Below are positions 58,640 to 64,000 of a stretch of 64,000 nt of DNA, in pieces (within the stretch, counting starts at the first letter, position 1; every line of letters starts with the position of its first letter). The stretch is from Thalassospira australica. Lineage in GTDB: Bacteria; Pseudomonadota; Alphaproteobacteria; Rhodospirillales; Thalassospiraceae. The notes under the pieces were generated by a model, which saw only the letters and a list, made by a program, of their open reading frames with translations, was not told the DNA's origin and searched no databases. The stretch spans positions 124,001 through 188,000 of the forward strand of contig NZ_JRJE01000020.1 of the NCBI RefSeq assembly GCF_000763295.1, read 5' to 3'. Position numbers and translations under genes: made by a program.

Positions 58640-59815
58640 GTGACCAACCTGTATCTGGATATCCCGACATTCGATGATTTCGCCAAGGTTCTTGATGGCT
58701 CGGTCTATCATGAACTTCCAGATGACTGGTGGGTCGGGACGTCTGATATCGTCGGTTCGACCAAGGCCGTTGCCCAAGGCCGGTTCAAGGATGTGAACAT
58801 GGTTGGGGCATCGGTCATTTGCGCAGTCAGCAATGCGCTTGGTCATTCGGATTATCCATTCATGTTTGGCGGTGATGGGGCAAGCTTTGCCTGCCCGCCA
58901 GAAAAGATCGATGCCGTGCGTGATGCCATGGCAGCGACTTCAACCTGGGCGCAGGAAACACTTGATCTTGAACTGCGCGTCGGGCTGACGAAAATTTCCG
59001 AAATCAGGGCCAGTGGTCGCAGTGTCCGCGTTGCACGTTATGCGGTGTCGCACCCGGTATCCTATGCCATGTTCAATGGTCGCGGGCTGCGCTGGGCCGA
59101 AGATCAAATGCGCGACGGCAACAACGTCATTCCCCCGGCGCCAGCGGGCACGCGCCCCGATCTGACAGGCCTGTCATGTCGCTGGTCCCCGATCCGGGCC
59201 GATAAAAACAATCAGATCTTGTCGATCATGGTCATGCCTGCAGAAGACCGTGAAAAGTTCGATGCTGTTGTTGCCGGGCTTTTTGACATCCTTGACGACG
59301 CCCCGCGCAAAAGCAGCCCCATCCCCGCCAAAGGACCAGATTTTGCCTTTCCCCCGCCGGGGCTTAAGCTTGAGGCTCTGGCGACCGAGGAAAAAGAAGG
59401 CGGATATGTCAAGGCGTGGCTCAAGGCACTTTATATCGCGCTCATTGCCCTTGTTCTGATGAAAACCGGTTGGAAACTGGGTGATTTCGACCCAAAGCGC
59501 TATCGCGATTATACCGGCTACAACACCGATTTTCGTAAATTCGGGGACGGGCTCTGGATGACGGTCGATTGCAGTGCTGAACGTGGCTTGGAAATTGATG
59601 AATATCTGCGTATTGCCGAAGACCGGGGCGACATTCATTTTGGCACCCATCATCAACGCACAGCAATCATGACCTGCATCGTGCCCTCAATCACCAGCGA
59701 CGCACATTTCCATTTCCTTGATGGCGGTGAAGGCGGCTACACCGCAGCAGCGACAGTCTATAAGGCGAAAATGAAGCGCGATCAGGCAACTGCTGACGCG
59801 CCATCCAACGCATAG
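58640..59815 (+). CDS. DUF3095 (adenylate-cyclase-like fold) protein
   Basis: A 391-aa protein from a GTG at 58640; the frame opens at a TTG at 58580 but those 20 residues are not typical. The N-terminal two-thirds resemble a nucleotidyl-cyclase-type fold (DDWWVGTSDIVGSTKAVAQGRFKDVNMVGASVICAVSNA, PFMFGGDGASFACPPEKIDAVRDAM). The C-terminal third has a membrane-like segment (KAWLKALYIALIALVLMKTGW), then an AERGLEIDEYLRIAEDRGDIHFGTHHQ motif and THHQRTAIMTCIVPS. The family's catalysed reaction is not known. It follows slyX in the same direction. Confidence 0.8.
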   Translation: MTNLYLDIPTFDDFAKVLDGSVYHELPDDWWVGTSDIVGSTKAVAQGRFKDVNMVGASVICAVSNALGHSDYPFMFGGDGASFACPPEKIDAVRDAMAATSTWAQETLDLELRVGLTKISEIRASGRSVRVARYAVSHPVSYAMFNGRGLRWAEDQMRDGNNVIPPAPAGTRPDLTGLSCRWSPIRADKNNQILSIMVMPAEDREKFDAVVAGLFDILDDAPRKSSPIPAKGPDFAFPPPGLKLEALATEEKEGGYVKAWLKALYIALIALVLMKTGWKLGDFDPKRYRDYTGYNTDFRKFGDGLWMTVDCSAERGLEIDEYLRIAEDRGDIHFGTHHQRTAIMTCIVPSITSDAHFHFLDGGEGGYTAAATVYKAKMKRDQATADAPSNA

Positions 59816-60031
59816 CGTTTCCCCATCATCCAAGCTTAATAGATTTCTTGCATGAAAGGCGCGAATACCTGAAACTGCTGCCCGTTCGGACGGATCAAAA
59901 TCAGGCAGACAGGCATCAGTCATGCCCAATCTGTTTTCCGAACCGCCGCCCAAAAACCGAATGAAACGGTCGTCCGCCACCACCACCGGCCGGATCATTC
60001 CAATCAGAACATCTCGCGCGGAGGAACCTTG

Positions 60032-61318
60032 ATGCGCCCCACCCCGGAAACCGGATCCGCACCCGGTTCACAATCGCCCCAAAGCCCGACCCGCATGGCA
60101 CTGCTGCGTGCAAAAAAATGGTTCCCCTGGCTGGTCCTGCTGTGTGGCTGCCTTGTTCTGTCGCTAAATTTGGGTGTGCGTCAATCACTGGGCCTGTTCA
60201 TTCCCGACATGCTCAATGACACGGGCTGGAACGCGGCGACCTTTGGTCTGGCCTTTGCCATTCAGAATTTGATGTGGGGGATTTCTGCCCCGATCGCCGG
60301 GGCCATTGCCGATCGTTTCGGCACCACCCGCACCCTGATTGGCGGCGGTATCATTTACGCGCTTGGGCTTTATCTGATGGGCACATCAGGATCCCCTGGC
60401 GAGCTTCACCTTACCACCGGTTTCCTGATCGGTACCGGTGTTGGCATCACGAGCTTTCCGGTGGTCCTTGCCGCCATCAGCCGTGTTTTCAGCGCCGAAA
60501 AACGCAGCTTCGCACTCGGCCTGGCATCGGCGGGGGGCTCGGTCGGTCAGTTGGTCATGGCCCCGACCACCCAGGCGCTTAACAGTTCATTCGGCTATGC
60601 TGCAGCCCTTGTCATTCTGGCGGGCATTTCGATGCTGATCATCCCGGCGGCCTTTGCCATGACCGGCAAGGCCGAAGGCAACAGCCCGACAGCCACTCCC
60701 GACATGGGACCACAAGGATTGGTCGCAGCCTTCCACGAAGCCCGTAAACATCGTGGCTTCGCGCTTTTGAATGCCGGTTTCTTTGTCTGCGGGTTTCATA
60801 TTGCCGTGATTGCAACCCACCTGCCGACCTTTACCGAGCTTTGCGGACTGCCGAGTTCTGTTGCCGCCGAAGGATTGGCACTTATTGGCCTGTTTAACAT
60901 CATTGGTACGCTCACAGCAGGTTGGGCCGGGGGCAAATGGCGCAAGAAATACGGCCTGTCGTTTATTTACGGCATGCGTGCAATGGTCATTGTGATCTTT
61001 ATCTTCTCGCCCAAAACATCTGAAACCATCTTGCTGTTTTCGGCATCCATGGGCGCGCTTTGGCTTTCGACCGTGCCGCTGACCAGTGGGTTGATCGCAC
61101 AGGTGTTTGGTCCGCGCTATATGGCGACCCTGTTTGGCATTGTCATGCTGTCGCACCAGATCGGCGCGTTCTTTGGCGCATGGATGGGCGGGATTGTCTA
61201 TGACATGACGGGTAATTTCGATGCCGTCTGGTGGGCGTCAGTCGCCCTTGGCGTCTTTGCCGCTGTGGTGCATTTGCCCATTGATGACAAGGAACTGCGC
61301 AGCACTGCCAAGGCATAA
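60032..61318 (+). CDS. MFS transporter
   Basis: A 428-aa major-facilitator protein from an ATG at 60032 with GGAGGA seven bases upstream. Twelve membrane helices are visible. It resembles the oxalate/formate and monocarboxylate group (NLGVRQSLGLFIPDMLNDTGWNAATFGLAFAIQNLMWGISAPIAGAIADRFGTTRTLIGGG; second half GGKWRKKYGLSFIYGMRAMVI). It probably imports or exports a carboxylate. A terminator follows. Confidence 0.9.
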   Translation: MRPTPETGSAPGSQSPQSPTRMALLRAKKWFPWLVLLCGCLVLSLNLGVRQSLGLFIPDMLNDTGWNAATFGLAFAIQNLMWGISAPIAGAIADRFGTTRTLIGGGIIYALGLYLMGTSGSPGELHLTTGFLIGTGVGITSFPVVLAAISRVFSAEKRSFALGLASAGGSVGQLVMAPTTQALNSSFGYAAALVILAGISMLIIPAAFAMTGKAEGNSPTATPDMGPQGLVAAFHEARKHRGFALLNAGFFVCGFHIAVIATHLPTFTELCGLPSSVAAEGLALIGLFNIIGTLTAGWAGGKWRKKYGLSFIYGMRAMVIVIFIFSPKTSETILLFSASMGALWLSTVPLTSGLIAQVFGPRYMATLFGIVMLSHQIGAFFGAWMGGIVYDMTGNFDAVWWASVALGVFAAVVHLPIDDKELRSTAKA

Positions 61319-61343
61319 CAAACGTGCAGACTTCCTCGATTTT

Positions 61344-61379
61344 AAAGCAGCGATCAGCACGCCCTGATCGCTGCTTTTT
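61344..61379 (+). terminator. Terminator after the MFS gene
   Basis: AAAGCAGCGATCA, an eight-base loop, TGATCGCTGCTTT, then TT. A 13-bp stem with T-tract, between the MFS and greB genes. Confidence 0.88.
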
Positions 61380-61422
61380 CATGGGCCTTTGCGTTCCCAA
61401 ATTTCTGCGTTAAAACGCGGTC

Positions 61423-61902
61423 ATGGACAAACCGATTTACATCACACCCGAAGGCCTTGACGCCCTTAAATCCGAACTCGACCACCTTTGGAAAAAGGAA
61501 CGGCCAGAAGTCGTGGCTGTTGTCCATTGGGCTGCGGGCAATGGCGACCGTTCGGAAAACGGGGATTACATCTATGGTAAAAAGCGCCTGCGCGAAATTG
61601 ACCGCCGCGTAAGATACCTCCGCAAGCGGATCGAAGATGCCGTGGTTGTCCGCGCCGAAGAACAACCCGATCACGCCCATATCTTCTTTGGCGCACAAGT
61701 CACCTATGTGAATGCCCGCGACGAAGAAAAAACCATCCGCATCGTTGGCGAAGACGAAGCCGACAGCCTTAATGGCAAAATCAGCTGGGTCTCCCCGGTT
61801 GCGCGTGCGCTTATGAAATCGGGTGTCGGCGATGTGGTTACCGTCCGAACACCTGCGGGCGAGGACGAGCTGGAAGTCCTTGAAATCAGCTACCCCGGCT
61901 GA
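61423..61902 (+). CDS. greB: Transcription elongation factor GreB
   Basis: A 159-aa Gre factor of the GreB subgroup. The N-terminal coiled coil contains YITPEGLDALKSELDHLWKKERPEVVAVVHWAAGNGDRSENGDYIYGKKRLREIDRRVRYLRKRIEDA. The acidic tip residues (GDRSENGDY) that stimulate RNA polymerase transcript cleavage are intact. The C-terminal FKBP-like part reads VTYVNARDEEKTIRIVGEDEADSLNGKISWVSPVARALMKSGVGDVVTVRTPAGEDELEVLEI. It rescues backtracked RNA polymerase. Confidence 0.95.
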   Translation: MDKPIYITPEGLDALKSELDHLWKKERPEVVAVVHWAAGNGDRSENGDYIYGKKRLREIDRRVRYLRKRIEDAVVVRAEEQPDHAHIFFGAQVTYVNARDEEKTIRIVGEDEADSLNGKISWVSPVARALMKSGVGDVVTVRTPAGEDELEVLEISYPG

Positions 61903-62004
61903 TCGCCCGAACCGCGCAGAGATCGTGCTAAACCGGGCCAAATTTGAATAACATGTTGATATCATGTACGCTTGCACTCTTCAGGACAGATGGAGAGCAA
62001 GAAC

Positions 62005-62628
62005 ATGGGGATCGAAAACCCACTTTTGAAGCGCGCCTATGCCCTGGCGGGGAACCGTGATGACATTCGCGCAGTCTATGCCGATTGGGCCGAAAGCTAT
62101 GACGACGACACGCTTGTCGGCATGGGCTACGTCGCCCCGGCGATTGCTGCGGAAACACTGGCGGCTGAAATCACATCATCGGACCGGGTTCTGGATGCTG
62201 GATGTGGCACCGGACTTGTCGGCAAGGAACTGCATGACCAATGCGAACTGACGATTGATGGCATCGACCTTAGTACTGACATGCTTAAACAAGCCCGGCA
62301 AAAAGGCATTTATGATGCGCTTGAAACCGCCGATCTGACCCAAAAGCTTGATATCGAAGATGACGCCTATGACGGGGTGATCAGTGTTGGCGTGTTCACA
62401 AGCGGCCATGTTGGCCCAAGTGCGATGAACGAATTGGTCCGGGTGATCAAACCCGGCGCGCCGGCCGTCATTACCGTGCATGAAAAGGTCTGGGACAAGG
62501 ACGGCTATGCTAAACACCTTGATCAGATGGAAGAAGACGGCATCGCCAAAGTCCGCGAAATCCGCGAGGCGCCGTATCACCAAAAAGAAGGCTACACCTG
62601 CAAGCTTTGCATTCTTGAAGCGGCCTGA
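62005..62628 (+). CDS. SAM-dependent methyltransferase
   Basis: A 207-aa class I methyltransferase from the ATG at 62005 (GGAGAG eight bases upstream). The SAM site is DRVLDAGCGTGLVGKELHDQCELTIDGIDLSTDML. It starts IENPLLKRAYALAGNRDDIRAVYADWAESYDDDT, the pattern of williams-beuren-type methyltransferases. Three cysteines or histidines in the tail (HQKEGYTCKLCILEA) are conserved-looking. The substrate is unknown. Confidence 0.87.
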   Translation: MGIENPLLKRAYALAGNRDDIRAVYADWAESYDDDTLVGMGYVAPAIAAETLAAEITSSDRVLDAGCGTGLVGKELHDQCELTIDGIDLSTDMLKQARQKGIYDALETADLTQKLDIEDDAYDGVISVGVFTSGHVGPSAMNELVRVIKPGAPAVITVHEKVWDKDGYAKHLDQMEEDGIAKVREIREAPYHQKEGYTCKLCILEAA

Positions 62629-62639
62629 GCACGTTCTCC

Positions 62640-64000
62640 CTACATCCGGCTTTTGACCCTGCGTGTTGGTTCGGCGACCTGCGGATCATCGGGCCAGTAA
62701 TGTTTGGGATAGCGCCCCTTCATCTCGGCCTTGACCTGGGCATAGGACCCGTTCCAGAACCCGATCAAATCGCTTGTCACCTGAATGGGGCGTTGCGCCG
62801 GGCTAAGCAGATGCAACGTCACCGCGACCTTGCCATTTGCCACCATCGGCGTTTCGGTTGCGCCAAACATTTCCTGCATGCGCACCGGAAGGGCCGGTGT
62901 TTCACCGCTATAATCAATGCGGATGTTTGATCCCGTCGGCACCTGCCAATGGGTGGGCGCCAGACGATCCATTTCCTGTCGCTGGCTCCAGTCGATCCCG
63001 GCGAGCAAAGCCTCAGACAGGTTAATTTGTTTTAGCTGGCTGCGTTTGGTAATCCCGATCAGATAGGGTGCCACCCAATCTTCAAGCGATGTCAGCAGGC
63101 CGTCATCAGAAGCATCGGGCCAATGATCGCCATCCACCCGATGCAAGAACGCCAAGCGTTCACGCAGACCGTTCGCGGCCTTGTCCCACGGCAGGCAATG
63201 CAGGCCGAGCTTGCGGATGCCCTCGATCATGGCGGCTGCGATCGCGTCGGGATCGGCTTCGTCATGGGTGGCCTTTTCGTCCAGAACCAATGCGCCAATC
63301 CGGCGTTGCCAGCGGGCGGCCACCGCATCGCTTTGGCTATCCCAGAAAACCTCTGTGCCTTCGGAAATCTGATCGGCAAAATGGGTTTCAAGGGTGGCGC
63401 GCGCCACCGGGGCCGCAAGGTAAATCTTGGCTTCGCGTGCTTGCCCGTCCAGTTCCGCCACCGCGATATAGGGTTCGTTGGCAAGGCTGTCTTCGTTGGG
63501 CAAAACACCCCCGCGCCCACCTGACAGGCGATAACGCGCATCCGCACCTTTTCGCCGCTCGCCAATCCGGTCGGGATAGGCAAAGGCCAACAGCAAGCCG
63601 ACCTCATCAGCGCGATCAACCTGTGCTGGATCAGATTTGCCGAGCCCCGCCTGTTTGGCAACCGTTGCCAGTCGCCGTGACAGTTGCTTGGCCGCAGCAC
63701 CAATCATTTTTGGCGCATGGCCCTTTTGGATGGCGTCAATTCGCAGACGCAAATCCGCCCCACGCCCGCGCATGAAATCCCGGTCAGATAACAGCGCCGC
63801 CAAGGCACAGGCGACCACCTCAAGACCAAGCTGCGCCCCACGCAACATCATATGCGCCAAGCGCGGATGGACCGGCAATCCGGCCATGGCAGTGCCCATC
63901 GGCGTAATGCGGTTATCAGGATCAAGCGCCTCAAGTCCGCGCAGCACATCGCGCGCCTGATCGATCTTGGAGGCGTCCGGCAGATCAAGCCATGGCAGGG
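62640..64000 (-). CDS. hrpB: ATP-dependent RNA helicase HrpB, C-terminal part
   Basis: The open frame covers 453 codons and continues beyond the right edge (LPWLDLPDASKIDQARDVL at the boundary). It contains the helicase-associated and HrpB-specific C-terminal domains: AMAGLPVHPRLAHMMLRGAQLGLEVVACALAALLSDRDFMRG, RYRLSGGRGGVL, RWQRRIGALVLDE, and the final HYWPDDPQVAEPTRRVKSRM block that ends HrpB proteins. The DEAH motor domains lie outside the window. HrpB is a DEAH-box helicase whose precise RNA targets are poorly known. The frame is intact. Confidence 0.9.
   Translation of the reverse strand, partial: LPWLDLPDASKIDQARDVLRGLEALDPDNRITPMGTAMAGLPVHPRLAHMMLRGAQLGLEVVACALAALLSDRDFMRGRGADLRLRIDAIQKGHAPKMIGAAAKQLSRRLATVAKQAGLGKSDPAQVDRADEVGLLLAFAYPDRIGERRKGADARYRLSGGRGGVLPNEDSLANEPYIAVAELDGQAREAKIYLAAPVARATLETHFADQISEGTEVFWDSQSDAVAARWQRRIGALVLDEKATHDEADPDAIAAAMIEGIRKLGLHCLPWDKAANGLRERLAFLHRVDGDHWPDASDDGLLTSLEDWVAPYLIGITKRSQLKQINLSEALLAGIDWSQRQEMDRLAPTHWQVPTGSNIRIDYSGETPALPVRMQEMFGATETPMVANGKVAVTLHLLSPAQRPIQVTSDLIGFWNGSYAQVKAEMKGRYPKHYWPDDPQVAEPTRRVKSRM

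Overview
The window looks like chromosomal DNA of an alphaproteobacterium, most probably a Rhodospirillales member close to Thalassospira. This is inferred from gene content (class I lysyl-tRNA synthetase, many TRAP, LysR and chemotaxis genes, GC-rich third positions) and from dispersed REP-type hairpins of the form CCCGC-GAAG-GCGGG. No rRNA, tRNA, plasmid origin or CRISPR array was seen.

Layout. (1) 1-8312, mostly minus strand: remnant of a T7-type (podovirus-like) prophage. In transcription order it holds two terminase-region genes of unknown role, a 77-aa protein, portal, a Bbp19-like protein, scaffold, major capsid, decoration-like protein, tail-collar protein, the start of a truncated structural protein, a small exported protein, a membrane/coiled-coil protein, and a SleB-type cell-wall hydrolase running off the left edge. 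No large terminase, polymerase, integrase or tail-tube B gene is visible. Three copies of a host-type ~105-bp repeat and one MITE-like element sit in its gaps, so it looks old and immobile. (2) 8716-16015: a LacI regulator diverging from a TRAP transporter (P, Q, M), a VOC protein, a RuBisCO-like protein and a DUF1537 sugar-acid kinase. This is a compact, tightly spaced catabolic operon and the best candidate for an undescribed pathway. (3) 16079-20906: LexA/S24-type repressor, MASE1-CHASE hybrid histidine kinase, inositol-phosphatase family enzyme. (4) 21162-31466: branched-chain aminotransferase, LysR with a DUF1330/ABM pair, CmcJ-type oxidoreductase, SDR, lipoproteins, a TetR-HD pair, a membrane protein, and lysK. 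(5) 31944-43591: chemotaxis receptor, MAPEG, DUF1801, an OhrR/secreted hydrolase/Ohr peroxide-response cluster, quinol-monooxygenase-like protein, YqaA, LysE exporter, AraC regulator, DinG/XPD-type helicase. (6) 43629-52328: LysR diverging from a DsbA-like/MBL-like pair, a P1B-5-type metal ATPase with HdeD, LysR/EamA, DUF2946, Crp/Fnr. (7) 52417-64000: PAS-GGDEF-EAL protein, TerB, beta-hydroxyacid dehydrogenase with a GDCCVxC protein, methyltransferases, SlyX, DUF3095, MFS, GreB, and the C-terminal part of HrpB running off the right edge.

How the genes work together. The LacI-TRAP-VOC-RLP-kinase operon should import an organic or sugar acid, modify and phosphorylate it, and cleave or decarboxylate it with the RuBisCO-like enzyme. 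The kinase and RuBisCO-like pairing matches the known 3-oxoisoapionate (D-apionate) branch, but the expected oxidoisomerase is absent and a VOC protein takes its place. The OhrR cluster is a classical organic-hydroperoxide sensor and reductase with an exported esterase-like enzyme between them. Most remaining genes are ordinary housekeeping or accessory functions in short operons. Start codons were chosen mainly from ribosome-binding sites and ATGA overlaps.
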